From positions 1,116,001 to 1,180,000 of the forward strand of contig VWZX01001131.1 in assembly GCA_013399015.1 (NCBI GenBank): a stretch of DNA of 64,000 nt. Direction: 5' to 3'. How positions within the stretch are numbered: position 1 is the stretch's first letter; every line of letters starts with the position of its first letter. The position numbers and the translations under genes were made by a program. The stretch comes from Galbula dea (Eukaryota > Chordata > Aves > Piciformes > Galbulidae). Positions 14,201 to 46,573 of the stretch are shown here, piece by piece. The notes beneath the pieces are model-generated. The model saw only the letters and a list, made by a program, of their open reading frames with translations, did not search any database and was not told the DNA's origin.

Positions 14201-14914
14201 GGCAGAATCCCCTCCCTCGACCTGCTGACTACCCAGGATTTGGTTGTCCTTCTGGGCTGTGGCAGCACACATTGCTGGTTCGTGTCCAGCTTTTCATCCA
14301 GTAGGACCCCAAATCCTCCTCAGAAGGGCTGCTTTGATCCCTTCATCTCCCAGCCTGTATTTGTACCAGGGATTGCCTTGACCCAGGTGCAGGACCTTGC
14401 ACTTGGCCTTGTTGAACCTCATGAGGTTCTCACAAGCCCACTTGTCAGACTTAGTCTTAAGTCCCTCTGGAAGGCATCCTGTCCCTCAGGTGTGTTTACT
14501 ACACCACTCAACTCTTCTGCTCTTGCATTTCTGCCACCAAGAGTTGGAAATTTCTTCACAAGAGGTTGTTGGGGAAGAGGGAGCCTCGGGCAAATCATCT
14601 TAACTGGTTTGTCAAATGGTCAATGGGGGAGCCTGTGTTGGACCTATCAGCAAAAGCTGTGCTTGTGCTCTATCTTGGGACATCTGCTTACTTTTTGTTG
14701 TTGTTTGGGTGGGTTTTTTTAACATATGTTTTTCACTCTCCTTTGCCTTCCTCAGAAGAAGAGCAGTGGTTCAGGCAGCAGCGTGGCAGATGAAAGAGTC
14801 GATTACGTTGTGGTTGACCAGCAGAAAACATTAGCACTAAAGAGCACACGAGAGGCGTGGACTGATGGGAGGCAGTCTACAGAATCTGAAACACCCACAA
14901 AAAGTGTGAAATGA
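8124..14914 (+). CDS. GAB1: GAB1, GRB2-associated binding protein 1, C-terminal coding part (last five coding exons)
   Basis: GAB1 is a cytoplasmic docking adaptor that is tyrosine-phosphorylated downstream of MET, EGFR and cytokine receptors and recruits SHP2 and PI3K. Only the C-terminal ~196 residues lie here, joined from exons 8124-8213, 10196-10289, 10623-10746, 13614-13736 and 14756-14914. Phases match at every junction and the frame ends in TGA. Visible motifs are SPKILRPKPHGLERTDSQT, the p85-type site YVSM, and the paired SHP2-binding sites VEYLDLDLD and VDYVVVD, followed by the C-terminus TPTKSVK. The pleckstrin-homology domain and central exons lie upstream of the window. All donors are GT and all acceptors AG. 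Identity is recalled from the human protein, which is nearly identical here. SMARCA5 follows on the same strand. Confidence 0.97.
8214..10195 (+). other. GAB1 intron
   Basis: Intron bounded by gtatgt and tatag. Apart from the 39-bp tandem duplication I see no genes or recognisable mobile elements in it. Confidence 0.8.
8875..8951. repeat. Tandem direct duplication, 39-bp unit, two copies
   Basis: The unit beginning CCTGCCAGGTAG at 8875 is repeated from 8914, beginning CCTGCCAGGTAGT. The copies differ by one C/T change, so the duplication looks recent. It lies in a GAB1 intron. Confidence 0.93.
10196..10289 (+). CDS. GAB1: GAB1 coding exon (fourth from last)
   Basis: The acceptor is cttatatag and the donor is GA|gtaagt. 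The exon reads (A)KPAPLEIKPLPEWEEL then QAPVRSPITRSFAR(D), with 94 bp and split codons at both ends that fit its neighbours. PAPLEIKPLP is a proline-rich stretch close to the region where GAB1 binds MET and GRB2. Confidence 0.96.
10623..10746 (+). CDS. GAB1: GAB1 coding exon with YxxM motif (third from last)
   Basis: The acceptor is tggtaattag and the donor is CCA|gtatgt. The exon reads SSRFPMSPRPDSVHSTTSS, then SDSHDSEENYVSMNPNQ. The tyrosine motif YVSM keeps the YxxM form bound by the PI3K p85 SH2 domains, although mammals have YVPM. The exon ends in phase 0. Confidence 0.96.
10747..13613 (+). other. GAB1 intron
   Basis: Intron bounded by gtatgt and ttcag. I see AT-rich unique sequence with pyrimidine-rich patches near 11700-11830 and 12840-12910, and no gene. 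Confidence 0.8.
13614..13736 (+). CDS. GAB1: GAB1 coding exon with SHP2 site 1 (second from last)
   Basis: The acceptor is tataatttcag and the donor is AAG|gtaagc. It encodes 41 whole codons, NLFGSNSLDGGSSPMVKPKG, then [21 protein letters not shown]. The VEYLDLDLD tyrosine corresponds to human Y627, one half of the bisphosphorylated SHP2-binding motif. A CR1 element starts seven bases after the exon. Confidence 0.97.
13744..14520 (-). mobile_element. CR1 LINE, 3' fragment in antisense orientation
   Basis: The plus strand reads AATCATAGAATC at the left edge, which is the reverse complement of the CR1 3' terminal octamer region. Familiar antisense CR1 segments follow, including GGCTGAACAACCCCAACTCT, CAGCCTGTCCTCATAGGAGA and TTGAACCTCATGAGGTTCTC. 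It is a 5'-truncated copy without an intact reverse-transcriptase frame. It fills most of the last GAB1 coding intron. The right edge is approximate. Confidence 0.92.
14756..14914 (+). CDS. GAB1: GAB1 last coding exon with SHP2 site 2 and stop
   Basis: The acceptor is gccttcctcag. The exon reads KKSSGSGSSVADERVDYVVV, then DQQKTLALKSTREAWTDG, and ends TPTKSVK with TGA at 14912-14914. VDYVVVD corresponds to human Y659, the second SHP2 SH2 target. Confidence 0.97.
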   Translation, partial: KKSSGSGSSVADERVDYVVVDQQKTLALKSTREAWTDGRQSTESETPTKSVK

Positions 14915-16650
14915 AAACACTGCTTTTCCTACAAGGAACAGAAAGGAGTAGCTCTTGAAGAATGCAGAACCACAATGGCAGCGTTGTTCAGCTGTGCAGT
15001 TCCTGATTCACTGGGGTGTGAACAGGCTCTTGACCGAATAGGATGGAAGCCAAAGGACACTGAATATATCCAAGGAATTTAAAGATCAGAAATGGGCTCT
15101 GTGGTCTCTGTTAAAAATTGCAACCTGTAAATAATGTGTAAAATAGTATCACTTAGCTTTCAGAAACCCTTTTGTTCTGTAGTTAACACATCTGTAGTAT
15201 TACTATGTTTATGCACTTTTCAGTTACCGTTGTTGGTTCAGGTATTCCCAGTTAGTGTACCTTAATGCCTAATTCATGTGGAGAATATTTTGTTTTTCCT
15301 TACACTACTATTCTTTACAACTTTAGGTTAATTAAGCTATGTGTAGATACAGAAATTAATATTTGAACTTCATTTTAACAACATAAAATTGATTTTGTGG
15401 ACATGCTTTCACAATTGAATAATCTACTTGAAATGCCAAGAGACGACCGTTGGTTACGTACTTGTTTCTATTTAATACACACAAGATTATTTGGAAGTCT
15501 ACAGGTTACCTTCCTAACAAAAATTGCTGTGAGTTAATAATAATGAACTGTACTGGGTTTAGACCTACAATCCTGGCTTATGTTAGTTGTTAGTGGTGGA
15601 ACTTCTATTGTATTTTATTAATGACAGTGTTCTGTGTTCAATGGGTGAAGATTCTGCAGGGTGGGATCTTACACTTTTAAAGACTGAATAATTAAATATC
15701 AAGTAAGCCTGCAAACCACTGATGGCATGCAGTAATATTGTGATCTCACACATATTAACAAGAAATAACCTTTTTATTATTTACAGAAGGTAGAGTATAT
15801 AAATCAGGTACGTACCAAGCACTATTGTGCTAATACACTGATCAGGTCTAGACAATGAGCTTTAGTTTTGTACTATTGAGAAGTTCTAATGTCAGTTTTC
15901 AGTTCAAGATTAATGGGACAGTTTGACATTCACTGTTTGTAGTACTAGCAAAATACTGTGATTTTGAATTAGACATTAATTCAAATGGAAATACTATGTT
16001 TTGACACCATAGTGCCCTTCTTACAATCTGTATTTTACTTTAATCTCCTGCTTGGCCTTATATTTAAATCCCTATGCAAGATATTTTATATCTCTGTTTT
16101 TAAAAATTAGATAATATACTTAAATGGTCCCCTTGTAAACCACTCATTGCATTTTCCTGGTACAGGATTTTAAGCTCTGTATACTGTGATCCTTTATTAT
16201 ACTATGCCAGTTCCAAATAATAATCTGCCTTGGGTTAAAAGAACATTTTTTTTTGTTGTTATTTGGAAGAAGATAGAGTTCTTTAAATCCATGAATGAGT
16301 CTAGATAAAAAAAACTTACTAACACTTTGGGTTTTTTACACAAACACCTTCAAATGTTTGGTTTTATTTTCCCACCTAATTGTTTTGTTTTATCCAGATC
16401 ATTTAAAAGTTGAGCACAGAGTTGGGTTGTTTTCTGGCATGTTGGCCTTAGTTCAGTGCCTCATCTACCACTGGTTGTTTCTCTCCCCTTACTGCCACAA
16501 TCTACAGTATGTAAATTATCTTATTCTTAACAAAGGTTTGTTTTAAATGAGTAATATTTTGTTGCTTTGAATGTTCATTTTAAAAAAAGAAACTAAACAC
16601 AATGCATTTTGAGGTGAATTTTAAATAAATCAAGTTGTTCAGTTCTGATG
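14915..16650 (+). other. GAB1: GAB1 3' untranslated region
   Basis: AT-rich sequence follows the GAB1 stop and runs to a canonical AATAAA at 16624-16629 with a GT-rich tract just downstream. The end is inferred from that signal; shorter or longer forms are possible. Confidence 0.65.
16624..16629 (+). terminator. Probable GAB1 poly(A) signal AATAAA
   Basis: AATAAA followed within 10-40 bases by a GT/T-rich element (gttgttcagttctgatgtgt). It is the best polyadenylation candidate downstream of the GAB1 stop. Confidence 0.6.
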
Positions 16651-19600
16651 TGTAACCTCTGTCCTGTGGAACAGCAAACCCGTGGTGATGAGTCTGTGAA
16701 GGTGCCTGGGTACCAGCCAGGCTTTTCCAGAGTTGTAGATTATCTCTTAGTAGCTCTCCAAAAATGTACAGCTAAAATAATCCTCAAAATTCATCTCTGA
16801 TTTAAAACCCTGCACCAAGCTGCTACATAACCTTAACTCAGTCTTCTCAGAGCCAGCAGTGAGCCAGAGGGCCTTGATGGCTCAATCAGCAGTAGTCAAA
16901 TCCACAAAGGTTCTGGAGCTGGAACTCAACTCTGCTTTGATGGTTTTCCTACCCAGTAAATAAACTCTTCTTCACTGATGCTGCAAGTGGAGCACCCACA
17001 GGGCATGGTGAGTACTTAGTAGCCAATGGAAGGATAGTTTTGTTTTGGGACACTGGCTTTAAGCATGTTATCATTGCAGTGGCAGCAGTGCATCTCCACT
17101 GCTGAGGTGCCTGTAATTCATTGACAGCTGTGGTTAGATCTTTCTCTGCTGTTTATCCTACATGATTGTTTTGGTGCTTGCCACTGGGGAGAAGAATCTG
17201 TACTGTGGACTCCTGCAGTCATGCCTGCACCCAAGGCAAGGTGTTGGTGGAGTATTTCAAACTCCTGTTTCTTTATTCTCTCAATAGATGGGTACTAGCT
17301 TTGTGAGGACACTCTAGTTAGAGGGATGGGTGCTGGTGGATATTGGTGCAGAAGGAGTTTTTGAGTGGTGTTTGTCAAGTGTTGTTCTTCAGACAGGTAA
17401 GCTCTTGTTTCACTAAGAGCATGTTTACTTGTTACAAATATAGTTTTCATTGCTGTATGTCAAAACAAGTCATTTTCAAATGGAAATTTCTGTGTGTAAT
17501 AGGTCTTACACAAATACACATAGTCTTATTCATAAAAACTAAAACTTAGTGCTTTGTGCTCTAAGTTTGGTATCACTTGATGCTATCATGTGAACAACAT
17601 ATTATCTGGTAGGTAATAATGGCCACACTTTTATTCACTGGTGTAGTCATTGTTACCTCATGGAGTGCAGGTGTAAACAGCTGTTCTGGTCTGCTAACAA
17701 TTAGTAAAGTGATGTTGAAACAAGCAGTGATCATTAATCTTTTACTGAGGCTGGTATTTATGTAAAAATGTATGTATGTATGGCAGTTGTGACTTAGTGC
17801 CACACATAGGGTGTACAGACAAAGGACAGTTTTGCTGTTTAATTAAGTAACTGAGAATTCATTGCTCTGTTACTACATAGGGAGTGATGGGCAGATCCAC
17901 AGCTTTCACATTGCACTGTGAGCTGAGCAAGATTTGTATTGCAGTGAAATTTAAGCTTAGCTATTACTGACTGCAGCAGTCAATTTATATATATATATAT
18001 AAAACTGCTTTGGAAACTTAGCAGCCCTGGACAAACCTTCTATTCCCCCCTTTACTGTAGAGGTTTGTGCCATGAAAAGCCAAAGGATATTTATTTGCTC
18101 AAGACAAAAATACTGCCATACAACCTCAGTGTGCAATTTTAGACAGCAGTAATACTGCTTAATCTGTTTGCACCTGTGGCTCTTAAGAAGCCTAACATTA
18201 GCCACAGGTGAACTTGTTTTGGAGATTAACCTCTGTATTTCTTGCATCTGCTCTTGGTCTCTGTGTATTGCACCAGACACATCCTCATAAGGTTCATTTC
18301 TTCTTGTCTTTTTACTTCTTGTAGAGCATCCTTGTGTTTAGTGTACCAGGAGGAGGGCCATCTTTGGAAGGTTTGGGACTAAGGTTCAGAAAATGTGGGT
18401 TCCTTCCCTTTCTCTAGCCAGTCATCCAAGTTGTTCAGCGATAGTCTCCTCAGAAGACTTTGGCAAGAAGCTGAGCAGGTGCTGATTCATTGTCAGGTCT
18501 GGTCTTGAACTCTGAGATGGTGTTGTGCAAGCTGATTCCAGACCTAGTTTTGTGATAATGCAGTGTGTGGTGTGTGAGTGGCCACACAGATTTATTAGTA
18601 CTTTCAACCTTTTTTTGCCAAGGTGCACTTGGATAAAAGTTTAGAGATAAATTCCCAGTTGCTTGTTCCACAATCTTTCTTGAGCATACAAAAAAAACCC
18701 ACTTGGAGTCCTCAAAAAAGAAAAATCCCCCAAACCCATGAAAATGAAGAAACAAAAAACAAACCTACAAAAAAACCCCAACCACCCAAACACACAAGCA
18801 AAACAAACAAACGAAGCCCCAAACTCACCTTGATTTCCACTGCATATCTTTTATTCATAGATCTGACTATCTTCAGGTGAGCTGCAGTTGTGAGGACCTT
18901 TCCTTTTTCCTTCAGAAAGCATCCCTGTCAGTTCTGTGGACTGAGGCTTTCTGCTCAGGGCTGTAAAAATAACTTTGCTCTGCTGACTCCCTTCTGATGG
19001 GATGCTTCTGCAAAACTGTCAGTTCTAGGTACAGAAGCTGTCAGCTTTTTCTTTTCTCTTACTTTTTATCTCCCCTGTGTCATAATTATGTGGGTACATG
19101 TTGCTGTGTTTCCCCCAAGACACTTTGGTGAAGTCTTTGTTTTCCTGTATCTTTCTGGCACTTTTTCCCAAATATTCTGTTTAATTAAAGGAGGTTTGAA
19201 AAAGGATTACTTTTATAATAGCTGCTCTGGTTTTGAGTGAGCAGAAGGGGTTTTTTTAACATCAAATCTCTGTTATTCAGAATAATCACTAATAAAGAAA
19301 TTAATTCAGATGATGCATACAAACTAGTAACTCAGAAGTGAATATTGCCTAATAGAAAATGTGTATTCATGTCTAATACCAAGGAGCTGGAAAATACATG
19401 TGGCACAAAGCAAGCATAGTCTACAGCACATGATAAAAACTGGGTTGGAAGCCCCTCTGTGTCTTATTTATTCTGATACTATAGTTATGGGAAAGTAGGG
19501 GGCAGATATTTGTCAGGATGACTTAAGTGTCTAAATGTTTTTCAAAATCTCTCATGAGTACTTGTTTAAATATCTAAACACTCTGGGAGAAACTGGCCCA

Positions 19601-20389
19601 GGTCACAATTGGGAAGAGACAAAGCAGTGTAAGAAAGGCAAGAAACCATGCAAATCAGATTAAGATCCTCTGTCTGAGGCCTTGTTGTAGCAAGGACAGG
19701 TGTAGCGGCAGATACCTGTGTGTATATAGGATCCCACAAGAAACTGTCACTTTCACAGATAACATTTTAGATAACAGTTGCAATAGAAAAGTTTCGTTGC
19801 TTAAAACTTTTCCAGACTTATCCCAATCTTTTAGTAAAGGCCAGGTTCTTAAATCCATTTTAATATATAATTTAATAACAGCACCAGAGGGAAGTCAGGT
19901 GGCTTAACTGCAGTGCTGATAGATGAGGAAGGGACCTTTCCAAAGGGATCCTCTGTCCTTGCCTTGTCTCACTCGGGGACACAGGGTGAGAAGTGAACTT
20001 CGCAGGGGCAGGGGAGAACCTGACCTGAAGGGGAAAGCGAATGGAGCTTTGAAAGGGGAGGGATCGGTGTGGGTAATGTGTGTTATTTTATATATAAATA
20101 GGTCTCGTACGTATTAAAAACCAAACACCCTGTTTTTGCATCTTCAGTCACAGCAGCATGCACAAAAAACCTACAAGCATTTTATTTACTCTAGGTCTTT
20201 TCGATGAGAGTGCTGCTCGTTACAGGACCTCAATTCCCCGGGGACCTGCTGAACAGAGGATCACCAGCGGACACTGCGTGGGGTTGGATTTCGGCAACAA
20301 CAGATCAAAGGCCTTGTTTTAAAGCGGGCACCACGCTCTGTGGGTGTATTTCTGCCCTAGGCCACGATGCTGTCGGCCGCCTTGGCCCC
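16651..20389. other. GAB1-SMARCA5 intergenic region
   Basis: About 3.7 kb between the GAB1 poly(A) site and the SMARCA5 CpG island. It holds a short (TA)n run near 17988 and an A/C-rich low-complexity stretch at about 18690-18810. A TATA-like string (tatataaatagg) sits near 20091 upstream of the island. I see no coding exon, RNA gene or identifiable transposon. Confidence 0.7.
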
Positions 20390-20686
20390 CTGGGTACGCT
20401 GCCGGCTTCTCTTCAGCCTTTCCTGAAGGCCCTGTGTCCTCTAGCAGCTCTCGGTTTCGGACCGGGCCCTACCGCCCCTCCCGCCGCCCTTGAGGCCCCG
20501 ACGCTCCGCCGGGTGCGCGGCCTGGCTCTGCCTCCTCCTCCGGCCGTTAGGCGGCCACGCGCTCCCTCAGGCGGGCGGTGGCGTCACGCACACAGGCATT
20601 GCTCAGGCTGCTCCAGTCGAGGTCCAGGCCGAGGAGGCGGCGGCCGCAGGCGCAGTAGCTCTGCCTCCCTGCACGCCGGCAGTAGA

Positions 20687-20700
20687 GCTCTCGCGAGAGC
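20687..20700. promoter_or_regulatory. CGCG element (GCTCTCGCGAGAGC palindrome)
   Basis: A perfect 14-bp palindrome containing TCTCGCGAGA. This core is a known vertebrate CpG-island promoter element bound by BANP. It sits about 230 bp upstream of the SMARCA5 ATG. Confidence 0.8.
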
Positions 20701-20925
20701 AGGGAACCGGCTCGGTTCCTGGTTGGTGGGCGTCCGCCGGGAAAGCCGGGGCGGCAGCGGGGACCGGCCTCCGGCGGCGGCGGCGCAGCGGGTTCAGCGC
20801 GCCGCTTCACCGAGCCTCCCCCCCTCCCCCCAACCCCCTTCACCGGGGGGCCGCCTGCTCCAACAGCGCGCAGCCAGCCGGGCGCGGGTCCGGCTCCCGG
20901 CGGAGCACTGTTTGCGGCGGGGATC

Positions 20926-43315
<22,390 letters not shown>

Positions 43316-43575
43316 CTGCAGAGTTTTTGTAATGACTGAAAGTAAAAAGTAGTTCTTTAATTTACGGGTCTTCATAAGATGTACTGTATAATGCTCAACT
43401 ATTATGTCATTAAAGGACATGGGGTTCATCTGTTTACTGAACTAGAAGCATAGTACTGAAGGTAGTTCCACTTTTTTAAATGCAGCAGCTGTGCTGAGTT
43501 TTTTTTTTACCATTAACACTTGAAGTAATAAATAGGTTTCATTTATTAATAAAACTTCACGTGACCTTTTGCATT
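43316..43575 (+). other. SMARCA5: SMARCA5 3' untranslated region
   Basis: A short AT-rich 3' UTR of about 250 bases with two AATAAA hexamers, at 43527-43532 and 43548-43553. The 3' end is inferred. Confidence 0.75.
43548..43553 (+). terminator. SMARCA5 poly(A) signal AATAAA (second of two)
   Basis: Canonical AATAAA 21 bases after a first copy at 43527. A GTGACCTTTTG-type GU-rich element follows. Confidence 0.7.
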
Positions 43576-44334
43576 CATGTTTCCACTTCAATTCCTAGCT
43601 ATAAATGGGTTCATCTCCCCATTTATATTTTCCTCTCAGGGTGTTGTGAAGGCTTTTTCTCTTGAGCAATAGAATTATTGAGGTGTGTTTTCTTGTTACA
43701 AGCTACCACCTGTCAAACACCATTTCTAGAAATTCTCTGGCTCTGACCTTGTCTTATTGAACTTAACTTTTACTGCAGAAATATACTTTGCTCTTTGACA
43801 TTAGCGGAAAAGCCAGACATTTACCCAAGAACTAATGATCAACATACCTGCAGGTTGAACCAGAATGGTAATGTTTTTCTGCTTAAAATCTATGCCACAA
43901 TAAAGGTAAGTCAGTTGAAAATGCTGCAATGCTGAAGCCTGCCTTTAGAAGCATTCCTTTGCCAAGAAGAAAAAAATCCCAAATACCATCAAAAACCCAA
44001 TCCACAAGAAGCCAGGATCACTTGTTTACAGCTAGCCTAAATAAAATCCTTCAGAGGAAGCAGAAGGGAAAGTTTTATTACATAGCTAAGCAGCACTTCA
44101 CTTGTGTTAACAGTTCTCAAGTGCCAGTGTGCAGAAAGCAAAACGAACTGAACCTTAGTCTCCCAAATCACAGAACCTAGTACACACCAAACCTGGCAGA
44201 AATAGCTCCCTCATGAAGAAGAACTGAGCCAGCATTAGAGTCAGCCAAGAGCTAGATTTGAGACTGCTTTTTTTTGGTGAAATTGCAAGCACCCAAGAAC
44301 TTGGCTAGACTTCTGAACCGTCACTGTTGTTGTC
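43576..44334. other. Convergent SMARCA5/FREM3 spacer
   Basis: About 760 bp separate the ends of SMARCA5 (+) and the FREM3-like gene (-). A minus-strand AATAAA at 44074-44079 is a possible poly(A) signal for the FREM3-like gene, about 260 bases after its stop. Confidence 0.6.
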
Positions 44335-44796
44335 TCATGTTGTCACTGTCACTGCTGCTGGGTGCTTGGCTTTTCCCAGCAGATGGCTGGTTCCCCTCTG
44401 CTTCAACAAAACCAGAGTTACACTGACAGTGCAGATCAGAAGCAGCAGCCCTGTCAAGCCTCCAGTAACTGGTACACTACTGTCATCCCCAGCACTGGGC
44501 TGTGGTGCAGCATGCCTGCTAAGACCTCGTTGTTCTGGCTGCTGACATCTTTGTCAGAATGGTCAATGCTGAATATTCCTGCCTCTGGTTTTACCTGCTC
44601 CAATGTCTTGCATGAAGACTGAGGCATCGAGGTTGGCTCCTCTGCTGCATTTAAAGGCTGAGGTGCTAACTCTTCCTTTAGCAGAGGACAACATGGGGTG
44701 GTAGTCAAGCCTTCTTTTGCCATTGTGCCTGTGCGTGTTCTCTTTCAATCAGACTCTGTAAACAGTGTGGATGTGCCATTTTTGGCCGGCTGCCAC
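44335..44796 (-). pseudogene. FREM3: FREM3-like last exon (transmembrane C-terminus), with internal stops
   Basis: The acceptor ttatttcctctaag gives VAAGQKWHIHTVYRV in phase with the preceding exon's APLFQ. TGA follows at 44749-44751, where FREM2 reads on (VKSKDN). The same frame resumes with LKENTHRHNGKRRLDYH and runs to GRNIQH, then meets TGA at 44563 and 44554. It later encodes VPVTGGLTGLLLLICTVSV, a hydrophobic helix like the FREM2 transmembrane segment, followed by KQRGTSHLLGKAK and the terminal TGA at 44335. Confidence 0.75.
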
Positions 44797-45384
44797 CTTA
44801 GAGGAAATAAAAACCACCAAGCACATACAAACAAACCAGAAGAAGCCTTCCATGCACACTTACTATAAACTGGAAAACACCAAGCATCAGGTTTCTCCAG
44901 GCAGATGTCCCAGTTTGCTGCCAGTTACATCTAATCAAAGTCAACAGCACAAATAGGCTCTTGGGGATGGGATTAGTCTTTTCTTAATGCAGGCTGCTGA
45001 AGTAGGTCAAGTGAACTATGGTTTAAGAGAGCCTAGTTCTCTTTAGTGTTAATGCAGAAAGGCTACTGCATTTACCTAACAAAACAGCAATCTTGTTTTA
45101 GGCAAGAACCACCCCACTTCAGGAGACCAAAAAAAAAAAGACCTCATGCATTTCAGTTAACAGGTGTATGTGTCTGCAACAGCAGGAAGGCTGCAGCAGG
45201 GTAACTCAGTGTTAAAAGCAATGCCATCATTGTTTCTCCACTGTTAGGGAGAGAGAACAAAGTAAACGTGTTGCTGAAGTCTGTTACAGTCACAGTGCCC
45301 CTGATGATCTGCATGCTCAGTTCTCCACCCCAGTCATCTTTTAGCATGAAAGAATTCCTGTGCTATACTTACCAGAAAGCTTAC

Positions 45385-45530
45385 CTGGAAGAGTGGAGCA
45401 GAGGACAGTCTGAAACCACCAGAACCAGGCTGGTTTACTAGAGGAAAAGCATCTGCGCCATCAGCTGCCAATGTGGCACGAAACTCCAGGTTTCCAAAGG
45501 CTCTTGCTTGTGTCTCAGGTTGAGCTTCAC
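45385..45530 (-). pseudogene. FREM3: FREM3-like penultimate exon, itself open
   Basis: The donor is CAG|gtaagc and the acceptor is ctttaag|GTGAAG or the nearby gtgaag|CTC. It reads EAQPETQARAFGNLEFRA, then NQPGSGGFRLSSAPLFQ, matching FREM2 AQPETQATSFGN and LVNQPGSDGF. It has no stop within it, but its phase does not fit the preceding exon's donor. Confidence 0.78.
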
Positions 45531-45614
45531 CTTAAAGGAAGAATGTTTGGTATTTCCAGATGCAGGTGGAAACAGGGGATTAAAAACCACATGCTACCAT
45601 AACTGTTTACACAC

Positions 45615-45780
45615 CAAGATCCTGAATCTGTACAGGAGAGCAGGTGAGCCACCCAGGCATCTGCACTCCCAGTTGCCTGGGCTCTCCTTGGGCAAAGGAG
45701 AACCTTTGTGATGCTGCAGCTGAAGAAGTTGCCAAGATTCTGACCTGGCCCCACCATCCCTTGGCCATGGATTTCAGATT
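45615..45780 (-). pseudogene. FREM3: FREM3-like exon with internal frameshift
   Basis: The acceptor catctcttttcccag is strong and the donor is TTG|gtgtgt. The first half reads SEIHGQGMVGPGQNLGNFF then SCSITKVLLC in one frame. The second half reads GNWECRCLGGSPALLYRF in another. Both match adjoining FREM2 stretches (QNLGDSFFCSIEKVFLC and DSPSLLYRFKIV), so the reading frame was lost near 45688-45695, where FREM2 has about 14 extra residues. Confidence 0.75.
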
Positions 45781-46430
45781 CTGGGAAAAGAGATGAACTC
45801 ATTTTACATTGCACCACCCCAGTTACAATGATTAAATCAAGGTATTACTAAACCTTTGTTCTTAAAAATTCTCAGGACAGAAATTACCTAGCTTCCAGTG
45901 TTTGTCCCTTAGCACATGAAGCCAGGAGGTTCTGTGACTTACTACTAATTTACCATAGGATTTAGTCATTTTCTGTTGCAATGCACAGTTACAGTCCAGC
46001 TCTTTTTAAGCAAGCTTTTTCCTTCTCTTCACTAGAGGGCAACCCACATTCACATAGAAGAAACTATATAGCATTATATCAATTTTATATCAATTTTAGC
46101 TTTTATGTCAGAAAAACCAATCTCCTAAGCAATGGAATGCTACAGTTGGGTTTTTTTCTTGTTTTCTTGCTCTATTCCTTGATAAACAGCATTACATCAT
46201 CTGTGCCTCCTAGTTTTTCAGTAAAGTCACAAACATTTTGGCTAGAAAACACACATCTCCAAAGAGAAAAGAAATAAAACCTCTTTGTAATATGAAACAG
46301 AAGCTAAGCAAGGAACGACATTTTCAAACCTGATTGGAGAGATACTCAGTTATCAGTAAAGCAAATGCAAAAAAAATCTGAGAGAAAACTTACTAAATCA
46401 TTCAAACCCATAAAAAGAGGAGGTACCTAC

Positions 46431-46573
46431 CTCTGCAGCTGCTGGCAAACACTCATTTGCACAGACTTGCCACAATTCTCCTAAAACTTCCCCTTTCTGA
46501 AGCTCTCTTATCTCCTCTGCAAGGCACTGCTTTAAGGCCTGCTTCTCCTCTGGGGTGATTGGAGCAGGTGCTC
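46431..46573 (-). pseudogene. Candidate upstream exon of the FREM3-like gene
   Basis: A 143-bp open segment with donor GAG|gtaggt reads APAPITPEEKQALKQCLAEE then LGELWQVCANECLPAAAE. Codon content looks protein-coding, and the entry phase fits the donor phase of the 47278-47398 segment. The acceptor (cagctgag) has a poor pyrimidine tract and its exit phase does not fit the 45780 exon, so an exon between them is missing. I cannot place this peptide firmly in FREM3. Confidence 0.4.

Larger units (their letters stand above)
44335..45780 (-). pseudogene. FREM3: FREM3-like extracellular-matrix gene, three 3' exons with disabling lesions
   Basis: FREM-family proteins are large secreted or membrane-anchored basement-membrane proteins. 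Three consecutive minus-strand exons (45615-45780, 45385-45530, 44335-44796) encode peptides matching the FREM2/FREM3 C-terminal region as I recall it. These are QNLGNFFSCSITKVLLC, SPALLYRFRIL, AQPETQ with LVNQPGSGGF and APLFQ, then VAAGQKWHIHTVYRV and a transmembrane helix LTGLLLLICTVSVTLVLL. The frame changes inside the 45615-45780 exon, a TGA interrupts the last exon at 44749, and a further shift or stop lies at 44554-44565. FREM3 is chosen over FREM2 because FREM3 neighbours SMARCA5 in human. Assembly error is an alternative to true decay, but several lesions make decay more likely. Confidence 0.75.

Noticed and set aside
20085..20100. TATA-like tatataaatagg upstream of SMARCA5
   Set aside because: It lies outside the CpG island, more than 800 bp from the ATG, in AT-rich sequence where such strings occur by chance.
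45153..45347. 64-codon minus-strand frame with GTVTVTD, considered as a FREM3 exon
   Set aside because: It lies in the intron between two exons that already join in phase (APLFQ|VAAGQ), and no suitable acceptor was found.
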